From Nitrosomonas sp. (lineage in GTDB: Bacteria > Pseudomonadota > Gammaproteobacteria > Burkholderiales > Nitrosomonadaceae): DNA of 64,000 nt. A model generated the notes under the pieces. That model saw only the letters and a program-made list of their open reading frames with translations, was not told the origin of the DNA and ran no database searches. The stretch covers positions 1 through 64,000 of the forward strand of contig JAMXAG010000012.1 of NCBI GenBank assembly GCA_024281675.1, read 5' to 3'. Below are positions 19,188 through 27,975 of the stretch, piece by piece (position 1 is the first letter of the stretch; every line of letters begins with the position of its first letter). Both the position numbers and the translations under genes were made by a program.

Positions 19188-21395
19188 TTACAATTCAACG
19201 GGATCCACATCCAATACCCAACGAATCTTTTGAGTGGGTACCGTGCTGAGCTGCTTTTGCCATTGAAGTAAAAAAATCTGCAGTTGCTTGCGTGAAGCGG
19301 ATTGTACCAGGAGATGACCGCGTTCCATGCCTTTCAAACGTAACATCTGTGCAGGAACCGGATCGAATAGTTCGATCGATTCATAGTCTTTGGCAAGTTT
19401 TGCAGCAGTGCTTAAGAAATCTATAACCGTTTCAATGCGATGCGCTTCGGCTCGTAATACCGCTTGATGCACATACGGAGGAAAGCCGGCGATTTTTCGT
19501 TCTATGAGTAAATTTTTAGCCAAGGCATCAAAATTCTGTTTTTGCAGTGCTTGATATAACGGGTGATCGGGGAATTCCGTTTGAATCAAGACTTGTCCTT
19601 TGTTATTAGAGCGTCCGGCCCGACCGGAAATTTGCATGAGTTGTGCAAATAGTCGCTCACTGGCACGGAAATCAGTGCTGTAGAGAGAGTTATCTGAATT
19701 TAATATACCTATCAGTGATAGATTCGGAAAATCATGGCCTTTAGCCAAAATTTGAGTGCCAACCAGGATATCGATTTCCTGGTTGTGGATTTTTTGTAGG
19801 ATGGAACGCCATGCATCTTTACGGCGGGTACTGTCACGGTCAATGCGTAAAATACGTGCATTTGGAAAGTAGGTATTCAATGTTTCGGTCACGCGCTGTG
19901 TGCCCTGCCCAAACGGTGTGAGGTCTTGATTGCCGCATTCAGGGCAATGGATTGGCAGACGTTCTTGATGGCCACAATAATGGCAACGTAAATCTTTGTC
20001 ACGTAGATGGACAACCAAACGGCTGGAGCAACGCACACAGGCTGCTGTCCAGGCGCAGGATTTACACAGCAGGGTTGGTGCATAGCCACGACGGTTGATA
20101 AAAATAATGCTTTGCTGTTGCTCGGATAAATTAGTCCGTAGTGCCTGTAGCAAAGGCTGTGATAATCCATTGAATGTTTTGTGGATACGCGTATCGATGG
20201 TTTGGATGGTTGGCAGTGCAGCGTTTTTGATTGCACGGGAAGTCAATTGAATGACGCGATAACGTCCGGTAATTGCACTGTGATAACTTTCCAGTGAAGG
20301 CGTAGCAGAACCCAAAATTACCGGAATATTCACCTGTTTGCTGCGGAATATCGCTAAATCTCGTGCAGAATAACGCAATCCATCTTGTTGCTTGAATGAA
20401 TGATCATGCTCCTCATCGACAATAATAAGCCCCAAATTTGGTAGTGGCGTAAATATAGCTAGCCTTGTTCCCAATACAATGTTTGCTTCACCGGTTTGTG
20501 CTTGCAGCCAACCTTGCAGGCGTTCTGTATCATTAAGTCCACTGTGTAAGCTGATTAGATTTGTACATGGAAATCGATTGTGAAATATGGCTTCGAGTTG
20601 CGGCGTTAAATTAATTTCCGGTACAAGCACCAAAACTTGTTTATCTTGCATCAACATGGCAGCGATCAAGCGTAGATAGACCTCAGTCTTTCCGCTCCCG
20701 GTAATGCCATGCAAAAGACTGACATGGAAGTGACTCTGAGCAGATAGTATCGTGTTGACTGCATGATCTTGTTCTACCGTAAGCGTTGGGATATTGCTAT
20801 CGGTCACTGCATTATCTTGGGCCGAATGGGGAGAAGAGTCCGTGCTGATCCATCCTGATACTAGCCATTGTTGAATGAGTTGTTTGATGCGCGAAGAATC
20901 TTCTTTAAACGCTTCCCCGGGTATCGATTCAACTTGTTGGAAACGGACAAGAAGGTTGCGTGCAATCCGTTGGCGCTTTGGAATGCTGGATAAAGCGATT
21001 CGTTTCCCGGCATCGGTTAAACGTAATTGCGTATTGTTCCATGTTGCTGAATGATCTTTCTTCGGCTTAATGGGTTTAGTCGTACGCAAAGCGGCGGGAA
21101 GCCCATTCATGATAACCATTCCGATCGGATGATGGTAATACTGACTGCAGAAAGCGAACAAATTCAGTAGTTCTTTCGGTAATGGCGGATTGTCAGTGAA
21201 AATGCTCTGAATTGTTTTGAGTTTCTCTGGAGGAACCTCAGTATTAGCAACCACTTCCATAATAATGCCTGCAAGTCGTCTTTTTCCGAAAGGTACGCTA
21301 ACGCGCAATCCTATGTTTTCTTGATCTGCATGTTCCGCATAATAATCAAACAGTGTGCCGACAGGAACATTAAGTGCGACACGGACAATGGGCAT
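19188..21395 (-). CDS. priA: primosomal replication-restart helicase PriA
   Basis: PriA reloads the replisome at collapsed forks. The 735-aa protein has an N-terminal DNA-binding domain (MPIVRVALNVPVGTLFDYY), the Walker A motif LLHGITGSGKTEVYLRLIAA, the Walker B box VDEEHDHSFKQQDGLRYSAR, and the helicase motif GSATPSLES. Paired-cysteine zinc sites follow (LCKSCAWTAACVRCSSR, CHYCGH, HCPECG). The ISGRAGR motif VI is present. Length and order are those of a full bacterial PriA. Confidence 0.96.
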   Translation of the reverse strand: MPIVRVALNVPVGTLFDYYAEHADQENIGLRVSVPFGKRRLAGIIMEVVANTEVPPEKLKTIQSIFTDNPPLPKELLNLFAFCSQYYHHPIGMVIMNGLPAALRTTKPIKPKKDHSATWNNTQLRLTDAGKRIALSSIPKRQRIARNLLVRFQQVESIPGEAFKEDSSRIKQLIQQWLVSGWISTDSSPHSAQDNAVTDSNIPTLTVEQDHAVNTILSAQSHFHVSLLHGITGSGKTEVYLRLIAAMLMQDKQVLVLVPEINLTPQLEAIFHNRFPCTNLISLHSGLNDTERLQGWLQAQTGEANIVLGTRLAIFTPLPNLGLIIVDEEHDHSFKQQDGLRYSARDLAIFRSKQVNIPVILGSATPSLESYHSAITGRYRVIQLTSRAIKNAALPTIQTIDTRIHKTFNGLSQPLLQALRTNLSEQQQSIIFINRRGYAPTLLCKSCAWTAACVRCSSRLVVHLRDKDLRCHYCGHQERLPIHCPECGNQDLTPFGQGTQRVTETLNTYFPNARILRIDRDSTRRKDAWRSILQKIHNQEIDILVGTQILAKGHDFPNLSLIGILNSDNSLYSTDFRASERLFAQLMQISGRAGRSNNKGQVLIQTEFPDHPLYQALQKQNFDALAKNLLIERKIAGFPPYVHQAVLRAEAHRIETVIDFLSTAAKLAKDYESIELFDPVPAQMLRLKGMERGHLLVQSASRKQLQIFLLQWQKQLSTVPTQKIRWVLDVDPVEL

Positions 21396-21651
21396 AGGAT
21401 CAGTGGATGTTTGGTTTCAATCGGATTGGCGTTTTTAAAGGAATTGATTGCTATCTTGGAACTGATTATTACAGCTTATTCATTGGGTACCCCAGAATCA
21501 AATGTTAAATGATTTTGTATTTGGGTAATCTTGCCCTAATTGTCTCCAAAAACAATTTAGTGGACGAACTCCCAAACAACGATATCAGTATGATGGCGGG
21601 ATTTGGCAATTGGTCAGATAATTGTAGTATCGTTGGTATTCGAAAACATTT

Positions 21652-21682
21652 ACCCACCAAAATTGATCAACTTTTGGTGGGT
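21652..21682 (-). terminator. hairpin terminator after the lipoprotein gene; gap 21396-21716
   Basis: ACCCACCAAAA and TTTTGGTGGGT form a perfect 11-bp stem around a nine-base loop. Read on the minus strand it lies 35 bases past the lipoprotein stop and is followed by AAATGTTTTCG, a moderate T-rich tail. The rest of the 320-base gap up to the priA start holds no credible gene. Confidence 0.65.
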
Positions 21683-21716
21683 GATCTGTGAAATTGTATA
21701 ACTGCTTGGAGTATTT

Positions 21717-23138
21717 TTAATGAGAGACTCTATAAAGCGTTACAGCATCTTCTCCAGGTTTATTCAGTTTTGCAGTGCTTCCATCGGATTGAATAACCAG
21801 CTCGATGGCCGTATCTACATCTGAAAAACCAGCACATCCATTCGTGTTATACGTAAAACTTGTCAGATTGAGTTTATTCGCTCCTTTATTGTAAGCATAT
21901 GAAGAAAATTCAATACCAGGTTTTGCGCATTTTTGTTGCTCGGTTTTTTGCGTTTCGCCTGTTGGATCAATCATCATGAATTTTCCATTCGAGAAAAATA
22001 TCAATGTCGGTGTTTTGATGGCTTCCTTGTCATAAGCCCAAGCGCCTACGATTCCAGAAGTATCATTATCCATTTTGGCAAAACGTGTTTCTTTAATTTC
22101 TTTTTCTGCTACTTCCTCTTCATTGCTGAGCTGAATCGGTTTTGCAATGTGGAAGAGTTCACCAAAAACACTGGTTTTTTCGCGTTCCCTTTGTACGGTC
22201 ACAATATCGGAGTGGATTAACTCAAAACCGTCAGTACGCATCCGGCGCGTTGGGCCAGGATTAGAAAGTCCACCTTTTAAGTTGGTGTCTACTGAGGGTT
22301 TGCCTATTAATTTAAATCCTCGATTATCAAAATCGGTTGCTTCGGCAATACCGTACTCAACACCGGATTGAAAAATGGTTCTTCCGCCACACACGCGATT
22401 TTCATCGCAGGAATCATCTACTCTTGCGTCGCCATGCAAATATTCTCCGCTACCGTCACCCGCCACGCGTAATACATTTGCGCTTTGGTTATCAAAGCTG
22501 ACCCAGATTTGCGCATTCAATAAGGCCACACCTTGTGACAAGAAATGCTTGCGTGCTTCATCAGGAGATGTTGCCTCTCCATTGATGCCACTTGCTTCCA
22601 TGATGCTTTTCAATTGTGCAGTTTCAGCAAAGGTTGCTGGATCACTGTCTAAATTGATCTTGTTGCTGACGGCGCTGGCCGTTTCTTGTGATATCGAAAT
22701 GCCGTTGGTAAGATCGCTATCAGCATCCAAAGATTGCAATAAAACGAGTAAATTTTGCAATTTATGATCGTTGCCTCCGGCGAGTTCGATCGGAGTGACG
22801 ATCAATGAACCTGGGATATTACCCAGAGTCAAACTGCCGAGTTTGAATTCAATTTTATCGCCATGATTAAAATGGAACTGGCCTTTGTCGTCAGTTACAC
22901 CTGATTTCCCAGATGACGCACTATAGGAAATGCCCGAAACAGGAGAATCAATTAAAATACCGGTTGCTGGGCCTGTTTGCGTGGTTCTTTTAACTGAAGC
23001 ACTGGCAGTGGAGTTGGATGATGAGGTAGTATCCTGGTTTTTTTCGCTCCCTCCATCACAAGCGGTTAAACTAGCGATCAATGCAGCAGGTAGAACAGTT
23101 AGCCAGGAAAGTTTTGTTAATGGGTGAATAGATTTCAT
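21717..23138 (-). CDS. uncharacterised lipoprotein, 473 aa
   Basis: A lipobox ends in ASLTAC after an N-terminal hydrophobic run, so the protein should be lipid-anchored. A Ser/Thr-rich linker follows. Next comes a short beta domain (GILIDSPVSGISYSASSGKS, VTDDKGQFHFNHGD, FKLGSLTLGNIPG) of the kind seen in bacterial carboxypeptidase-regulatory-like modules, then a helical part (LQNLLVLLQSLDADSDLTNG). The C-terminal half contains WAYDKEAIKTPTLIFFSNGK and reads like a lipocalin- or calycin-like sheet; I infer this from pattern only. It stands alone with its own terminator. Function is unknown; it may be a surface or adhesin-related protein. Confidence 0.6.
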   Translation of the reverse strand: MKSIHPLTKLSWLTVLPAALIASLTACDGGSEKNQDTTSSSNSTASASVKRTTQTGPATGILIDSPVSGISYSASSGKSGVTDDKGQFHFNHGDKIEFKLGSLTLGNIPGSLIVTPIELAGGNDHKLQNLLVLLQSLDADSDLTNGISISQETASAVSNKINLDSDPATFAETAQLKSIMEASGINGEATSPDEARKHFLSQGVALLNAQIWVSFDNQSANVLRVAGDGSGEYLHGDARVDDSCDENRVCGGRTIFQSGVEYGIAEATDFDNRGFKLIGKPSVDTNLKGGLSNPGPTRRMRTDGFELIHSDIVTVQREREKTSVFGELFHIAKPIQLSNEEEVAEKEIKETRFAKMDNDTSGIVGAWAYDKEAIKTPTLIFFSNGKFMMIDPTGETQKTEQQKCAKPGIEFSSYAYNKGANKLNLTSFTYNTNGCAGFSDVDTAIELVIQSDGSTAKLNKPGEDAVTLYRVSH

Positions 23139-23330
23139 TCAGATGCTCTCTTTAGGGTTAAATTAAATAATTCAGTTTGTACAATTGTTTTTTTGAATTG
23201 TTTTGGGTATTTGTGAACACTGATATTTTACTATCAAGATTGTTATTATAACCAAGCAATCTATTTTCTTTTGCATTAGCCCCATTATGGGCTGTTTTTA
23301 TTCAATTTTGGAGGTGGTTAAAGGTTTTAT

Positions 23331-24437
23331 ATGTCTAATATGGCTGAGATCTCACGGTTGTCAGAAATGACAACGCAGCTTCCCATCGAATGGTATTTGA
23401 ATCCCGAAATTCTCGAAATAGAAAAACGTATTTTGTTTGATCAGGGGCCTGGTTATGTGGGTCATGAAGTAATGGTACCCAATATTGGGGATTATTATGT
23501 ACCTGAATGGATGAATGACGCTAAAGTATTGGTGCGAAACAATCATGGTGTCGAATTACTTTCTAACGTTTGTCGTCATCGACAAGCGCTTTTGCTTAAG
23601 GGAAGAAGTAACACAAAAAGCATCGTATGTCCCATTCACCGCTGGACATATGCTTTGGATGGAAAATTGCTTGGTGCACCGCATTTCGAACGTAACCCTT
23701 GTCTGAATTTGGATAAAACACCTTTAAAGAATTGGAATGGGTTGTTGTTCAATGGCAAACGCGATATATCCAGAGACATGGAAAAACTGAATGCGCTAAA
23801 AGCTTTTGATTTTTCCGGCTATGTTTTAGATCGTGTGCAAACAAATCACTATGCGTGTAATTGGAAAACTTTTATTGAAGTGTATTTGGAGGATTATCAC
23901 GTAGAACCGTTTCATCCTGGCTTGAATGGATTTGTTGATACACATCGACTGGAATGGAAGTTTGGCGAGTGGTATAGCGTACAAACGGTGGCCATTGATC
24001 ATGCACGCTTCCAAAAACCTGGCAGTGCGGTTTATGCTAAATGGCATGAACAAGTATTGCAGTACACGGCAGGCGAATTACCTTCGCATGGGGCAGTATG
24101 GTTGCTTTACTATCCGAATATTATGGTGGAATGGTATCCGCATACCCTAGTAATTAGTTCGATATGGCCTACCGGTATGGAAAGCTGCAGAAACACTGTG
24201 GAATTTTATTACCCGGAAGAAATTGCATTATTCGAGCGTGATTTTGTTGAGGCGGAACAGGCGGCTTACCAAGAAACAGCTTTAGAAGATGATGAGATTT
24301 GCAAGATGATGACTGCAGGACGTCGCGCTTTATTTGAACAAGGCATTAATGAGACTGGGCCCTATCAAATACCAATGGAAGCGGGGCTGGAACAATTTCA
24401 TCAATTCTTGCGGCAGAAGATGCAGCGCTACGTGTGA
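23331..24437 (+). CDS. Rieske non-haem iron oxygenase, alpha-subunit type
   Basis: The 368-aa protein has the Rieske cluster ligands Cys81-Arg-His83 (VCRHRQA) and Cys100-Pro-Ile-His103 (CPIHRWTY). The mononuclear-iron region of ring-hydroxylating oxygenases follows (NWKTFIEVYLEDYHVEPFHP, histidines near 190 and 195). These proteins use a separate reductase to insert oxygen; none is adjacent, so the substrate is unknown. A small hairpin (23278-23293, AGCCC/GGGCT, then GTTTTTATT) lies about 40 bases before the start. Confidence 0.85.
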   Translation: MSNMAEISRLSEMTTQLPIEWYLNPEILEIEKRILFDQGPGYVGHEVMVPNIGDYYVPEWMNDAKVLVRNNHGVELLSNVCRHRQALLLKGRSNTKSIVCPIHRWTYALDGKLLGAPHFERNPCLNLDKTPLKNWNGLLFNGKRDISRDMEKLNALKAFDFSGYVLDRVQTNHYACNWKTFIEVYLEDYHVEPFHPGLNGFVDTHRLEWKFGEWYSVQTVAIDHARFQKPGSAVYAKWHEQVLQYTAGELPSHGAVWLLYYPNIMVEWYPHTLVISSIWPTGMESCRNTVEFYYPEEIALFERDFVEAEQAAYQETALEDDEICKMMTAGRRALFEQGINETGPYQIPMEAGLEQFHQFLRQKMQRYV

Positions 24438-24473
24438 TTCTTTGTTAATTCTTGTGATCGAGGAAATGATTAA

Positions 24474-25334
24474 TTGAGCTCGTTATGGATGTTATTAGCT
24501 GCATTCTTGTTTGCCTGCATGAGTGTATTGGTTAAGTTGGGTGCAATGCATTTTTCCAGTATTGAGCTCGTGTTTTACCGCTCGCTGTTTGGTGTATGGG
24601 TCACGTATGCCATTATTCGTTCGTACGGTTTTTCTGTCATGACGCCGCATTGGCGTATTCACTGTTGGCGTGGCGTAACGGGTTTAATCAGTTTGCTCAT
24701 GTTTTTTTATTGTTTAACACAACTCCCGTTAGGAACAGCAGTTTCGTTGAATTATACTTGGCCGTTATTTGTGGCTTTGTTTTCTACGTTGATCTTAAAA
24801 GAACATCTTCAATGGTCACTGGTTTTTGCTATTTTGCTCGGTTTTATGGGAGTGATCATTTTGTTGCGGCCTGCATTGCCTGAGGATCAATGGTTTGCAG
24901 GTTTGATTGGAATCGCTTCGGGTTTTTTTGCTGCGTTAGCCTATGTGAATGTGAAGCAACTCGGGAATCTGGGTGAATCCGAATGGCACGTGGTATTTTA
25001 TTTTACCCTTATATCTACCTTGGGTACCGGTGCATGGTTGTTGTTAACCGCATTTAGCGTGATAACTTGGCATGGGTTACTGGTAATATTAGGCATCGGC
25101 ATCACCGCAACGCTTGCGCAAATAGCAATGACCCGTGCTTTTCACAAAGGTGTTACGCTGGTTGTGACTTCACTCGGTTATAGTACGGTGCTATTTGCAA
25201 GTTTATGGGATCTCTTTCTTTGGGATGAGGCGGTGACGCCCATTGCTTGGCTAGGAATTGGCTTGATTGTACTCGGCGGATCGATGGGGGGTATCTTGGG
25301 TTCTCGGAATGTTTCAGTATCGCTATCTAAATAA
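24474..25334 (+). CDS. EamA-family (DMT superfamily) transporter
   Basis: This 286-aa inner-membrane protein has about ten hydrophobic helices in two repeats, for example LLAAFLFACMSVLVKLGAM at the N-terminus and VVTSLGYSTVLFASLWDLFL near the end, as in EamA metabolite exporters. It begins with TTG; GAGGAAAT eight to fifteen bases upstream supports that start. It follows the Rieske gene by 36 bases and precedes the next membrane protein by 11, so it belongs to a compact operon. The substrate cannot be inferred. Confidence 0.85.
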   Translation: MSSLWMLLAAFLFACMSVLVKLGAMHFSSIELVFYRSLFGVWVTYAIIRSYGFSVMTPHWRIHCWRGVTGLISLLMFFYCLTQLPLGTAVSLNYTWPLFVALFSTLILKEHLQWSLVFAILLGFMGVIILLRPALPEDQWFAGLIGIASGFFAALAYVNVKQLGNLGESEWHVVFYFTLISTLGTGAWLLLTAFSVITWHGLLVILGIGITATLAQIAMTRAFHKGVTLVVTSLGYSTVLFASLWDLFLWDEAVTPIAWLGIGLIVLGGSMGGILGSRNVSVSLSK

Positions 25335-25345
25335 TATTTTTCGCT

Positions 25346-25831
25346 ATGGATGAATTGGTTTTTGCCAGAGTATTGCATGTTCTAGGTGTAGTCGTCTGGA
25401 TAGGGGGTGTCGCCATGGTGACGCTTGTTTTGCTGCCCTCTTTATCGCAAATGCAATCTCCAATAGAAGCAATGGAGATCTTTAAACGCATCAGACGACG
25501 TTTTGCTGCTCATGCACGTTACGCAACGTTATTGGTTGGTTTAAGTGGCTTCTACATGACTGATGCACTCAATGCATGGGAGCGATTTACGCAATGGCAG
25601 TATTGGTGGATGCATCTGATGGTATTGATTTGGCTATTTTTTAGTGTGATGTTATTCATCATGGAGCCACGTAGTCGTCGAAATCAATCAATTAATTCCA
25701 ATGAAAAAAATATTACTCCGGAAGCATTGAATAGTATTCAGCGCAGACATCTTTTCTTGTTGCTATTGGGTTTTTTGACGATTGCCGGTGCAGTGGCTGG
25801 TAGTCATGGTTGGTCGATTTCCGGACGCTAG
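25346..25831 (+). CDS. CopD-like integral membrane protein
   Basis: The 161-aa protein has four hydrophobic segments. It opens with FARVLHVLGVVVWIGGVAMV, a His-containing first helix typical of the CopD and related small membrane proteins, and has a second helix with conserved basic residues (RRRFAAHARYATLLVGLSGF). A cytoplasmic loop rich in Asn and Glu separates helices three and four. CopD relatives may take part in copper or haem handling, but no metal ligand set is clear here. The next gene starts six bases later. Confidence 0.6.
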   Translation: MDELVFARVLHVLGVVVWIGGVAMVTLVLLPSLSQMQSPIEAMEIFKRIRRRFAAHARYATLLVGLSGFYMTDALNAWERFTQWQYWWMHLMVLIWLFFSVMLFIMEPRSRRNQSINSNEKNITPEALNSIQRRHLFLLLLGFLTIAGAVAGSHGWSISGR

Positions 25832-25837
25832 CCAATT

Positions 25838-26221
25838 ATGAGTTATCTATTGTTAAAAATGATCCATGTCAGCAGTGTCGTGATCAGTTATTCGCTATTT
25901 TTTCTACGTGGCATTTGGTTGATGCAGGATTCAAATAACTTGCGGCAGCGCTGGGTTAAAGTTTTACCGCATGTTATTGATACTATTTTGCTTACCAGTG
26001 CCATTGCATTGGCGGTACTCATTCAGCAGGATCCATTGAATAATGCTTGGTTGACTGCAAAAGTGATTGGTTTACTGATCTATATTCTTCTAGGGATGAT
26101 TGCAATACGATTTGGTAAAACAAAAAAAACACGTATTGCAGCGTGGATCGGAGCCCAATGTGTTTTTATTTATATCGTATTGGTTGCACTGAGCAAGAAT
26201 CCGCTGTTGGGCTTAGTTTAA
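25838..26221 (+). CDS. SirB-family membrane protein
   Basis: The 127-aa protein has four hydrophobic helices, beginning LLKMIHVSSVVISYSLFFLRG, and matches the SirB2 invasion-gene-expression-upregulator family by its H-S-S-x-x-x-S opening, RGIWLM and LPHVIDTILLTSA. The molecular role of SirB2 is not established. It is close-packed between the CopD-like gene and the acetyltransferase, suggesting one transcript. Confidence 0.75.
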   Translation: MSYLLLKMIHVSSVVISYSLFFLRGIWLMQDSNNLRQRWVKVLPHVIDTILLTSAIALAVLIQQDPLNNAWLTAKVIGLLIYILLGMIAIRFGKTKKTRIAAWIGAQCVFIYIVLVALSKNPLLGLV

Positions 26222-26253
26222 GTTGTAAACACTACCGTGTCTGTTTTCGCATT

Positions 26254-26784
26254 ATGAGTTTAATCGATGCTTGCAATTTGCTTTTTGAAAAGGCAAATGC
26301 TAATCAAGCGCAGGCAATTTGTGATTTGGTTAACTTGGCTTATCGCGGTGAACAAGGATGGACCAATGAATCGTCTATTATTCAAGGAAATAGGACAACA
26401 CCTCAGGAAATAGAATTGGCCTTGGTGGAGCCAAATGCTCATTTTTTTGTTATTAATCAGTTGCAACAATTAATCGCATGTGTTTATATAAAAAAGCACA
26501 TAAATGCTGTTGCTTATCTGGGTTTTTTCTCTGTTCATCCTAGCTTTCAAGGACAGGGATTAGGAAAGTATATACTGGAGCGGGCCGAAGCTTTCGCTGT
26601 AGGTCAAATGCAAGCACACAAATTTGTGATGTTTGTCGTATCGCAAAGAACAGAACTGATCGCATTTTATCGTCGGAGAGGTTATTGCCCAACAGGTAAA
26701 ATTGACTTGTGCCCAGTGAGTTTGGGTATTCCTAAAATTTCCGGATTAACAATTACGTATCTTGAGAAAAAATTAACTCACTAA
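26254..26784 (+). CDS. GNAT-family N-acetyltransferase
   Basis: The protein has 176 aa when started at the ATG at 26254, 32 bases after sirB; the frame extends back to 26143 only by overlapping sirB. The acetyl-CoA loop is visible as FFSVHPSFQGQGLGKYILERAE (Q/R-x-x-G-x-G/A type), followed by KFVMFVVSQRTELIAFYRRR and GYCPTG, the usual beta5-alpha4 region of GNAT folds. The acceptor substrate is unknown. Confidence 0.8.
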   Translation: MSLIDACNLLFEKANANQAQAICDLVNLAYRGEQGWTNESSIIQGNRTTPQEIELALVEPNAHFFVINQLQQLIACVYIKKHINAVAYLGFFSVHPSFQGQGLGKYILERAEAFAVGQMQAHKFVMFVVSQRTELIAFYRRRGYCPTGKIDLCPVSLGIPKISGLTITYLEKKLTH

Positions 26785-26834
26785 AGTTTGTTGAATCGAT
26801 TTGATTTATTTTTATCAATAGAGGAGGGTAATAA

Positions 26835-27047
26835 ATGGTTATGAAAATTATATTGATTGGATTATTGAGTTTTAGTATTACCTGTTTTGCACAAAATAAA
26901 GCAATCCCTACGGACTTGAAACAATCATCACAGACTTCACTATCCACTTCGGCGGAGCGTAAAGATACCACCCAATCTGATCAGCAAAAACCTAGTCAAA
27001 ATAAAAAATCTCCCATGGTTGATTATTGCAGAAAAAATCTTTGTTAA
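26835..27047 (+). CDS. small exported protein, 70 aa
   Basis: It is preceded by a strong ribosome site (GGAGG seven bases before the ATG). The signal peptide is KIILIGLLSFSITCFA; the mature part is a low-complexity Ser/Thr/Gln/Lys linker ending in VDYCRKNLC. I do not recognise it. It is 33 bases upstream of the carbonic anhydrase and probably cotranscribed. A strong ribosome site and a clear export signal make it a real gene despite its size. Confidence 0.6.
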   Translation: MVMKIILIGLLSFSITCFAQNKAIPTDLKQSSQTSLSTSAERKDTTQSDQQKPSQNKKSPMVDYCRKNLC

Positions 27048-27080
27048 TTTTTTGAGTAACTATCGAAAGAGAATACATTT

Positions 27081-27869
27081 ATGATAAATCAGATATTTAA
27101 AGTTATTTTTCTGGCTTTCTGTATAGGGTATGCCGCAAGTTTATTTTCAAGTTCTACTCATTGGAGTCATGATGAACAGAAACATTGGGGCGCCATTCGA
27201 GATAATACTCAAACAGAAGATCCTTTGATGTTTCCTTATGCGGTTTGTAGTATTGGCAAGCACCAATCTCCCGTCAATTTATCGGAAGAAAATCATCGAG
27301 AAATTCTCAACAAATTGATTTTTAATTACCCTGTTGATGAACCAACTTATTTTAATAGCGGCCACGGAATACAAGTCAATTTTTCGGATGATTACAAAGG
27401 TCATCTGAAAATCGGTAATGAAGTTTACCCATTAATACAATTTCATTTTCATGAACCAAGCGAGCATGTCGTAGGAGAGAAGCAATATCCCGCAGAATTG
27501 CATTTTGTTCATATTCGTGATGATGGGAAAATTGCGGTTGTTGGGGTACTTCTAGATGAAGGGGAAGAAAATGCCAGTTTTCAGAAAGTGTTAGATAACA
27601 CACCAAGAGAAGAAGGTGGTCAAAATGATCAGTCTAGTGCGGTGATTAATCCTAAATTATTAATGCCAAAAACTAATTGGAAACACTATACGCTTGCTGG
27701 TTCGCTTACGACGCCACCTTGTAGTGAAGGAGTAGAGTGGTTGGTTCTTTCCGAACCCATTACTATTTCGCGCGAACAATTAACACAATTGAGAAATTTT
27801 TATGCTGGTAATGCACGGCATGTTCAGGCCCTCAACGGTCGTTCAGTTTCACGTAAAATAGGGCAGTAA
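27081..27869 (+). CDS. alpha-class carbonic anhydrase, exported
   Basis: The enzyme interconverts CO2 and bicarbonate. The 262-aa protein has an N-terminal export signal or anchor (IFKVIFLAFCIGYAASLF). The alpha-CA core includes CSIGKHQSPVNL, the zinc histidines in QFHFHEPSEH (His122, His124) and ELHFVH (His141), and SLTTPPCSEGVEWLVL. Cys56 and the cysteine of PPCSEG are placed to form the conserved disulfide. The location should be periplasmic. For an autotroph such as an ammonia oxidiser this fits inorganic-carbon supply, but that is inference. Confidence 0.93.
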   Translation: MINQIFKVIFLAFCIGYAASLFSSSTHWSHDEQKHWGAIRDNTQTEDPLMFPYAVCSIGKHQSPVNLSEENHREILNKLIFNYPVDEPTYFNSGHGIQVNFSDDYKGHLKIGNEVYPLIQFHFHEPSEHVVGEKQYPAELHFVHIRDDGKIAVVGVLLDEGEENASFQKVLDNTPREEGGQNDQSSAVINPKLLMPKTNWKHYTLAGSLTTPPCSEGVEWLVLSEPITISREQLTQLRNFYAGNARHVQALNGRSVSRKIGQ

Positions 27870-27920
27870 CACCTTTGACTTTTATTTTAATATTTCAAAT
27901 ATAGCAAATATAGTTTAGGA

Positions 27921-27965
27921 AGCGGTATACTTCACGGTTTTTCCAGTTTTTGCGAGTATACCGCT
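27921..27965 (+). promoter_or_regulatory. hairpin in the metK leader
   Basis: AGCGGTATAC (27921-27930) and GTATACCGCT (27956-27965) are perfect inverted copies around a 25-base loop. The right arm ends ten bases before the metK ATG, where a ribosome site would be expected, and no Shine-Dalgarno sequence is visible. It could terminate the carbonic anhydrase transcript or act in metK translation control. It does not match a SAM riboswitch class that I can recognise. Confidence 0.4.
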
Positions 27966-27975
27966 ACTTATTTCT

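Noticed and set aside
21509-21691. 60-aa plus-strand frame between priA and the lipoprotein gene
   Set aside because: No ribosome site, overlaps the terminator hairpin, and has no recognisable composition or homologue pattern.
23278-23293. terminator-like hairpin followed by GTTTTTATT before the Rieske gene
   Set aside because: The stem has only five pairs and no upstream plus-strand gene would need it; possibly a leader structure, but not supported enough to list as a feature.
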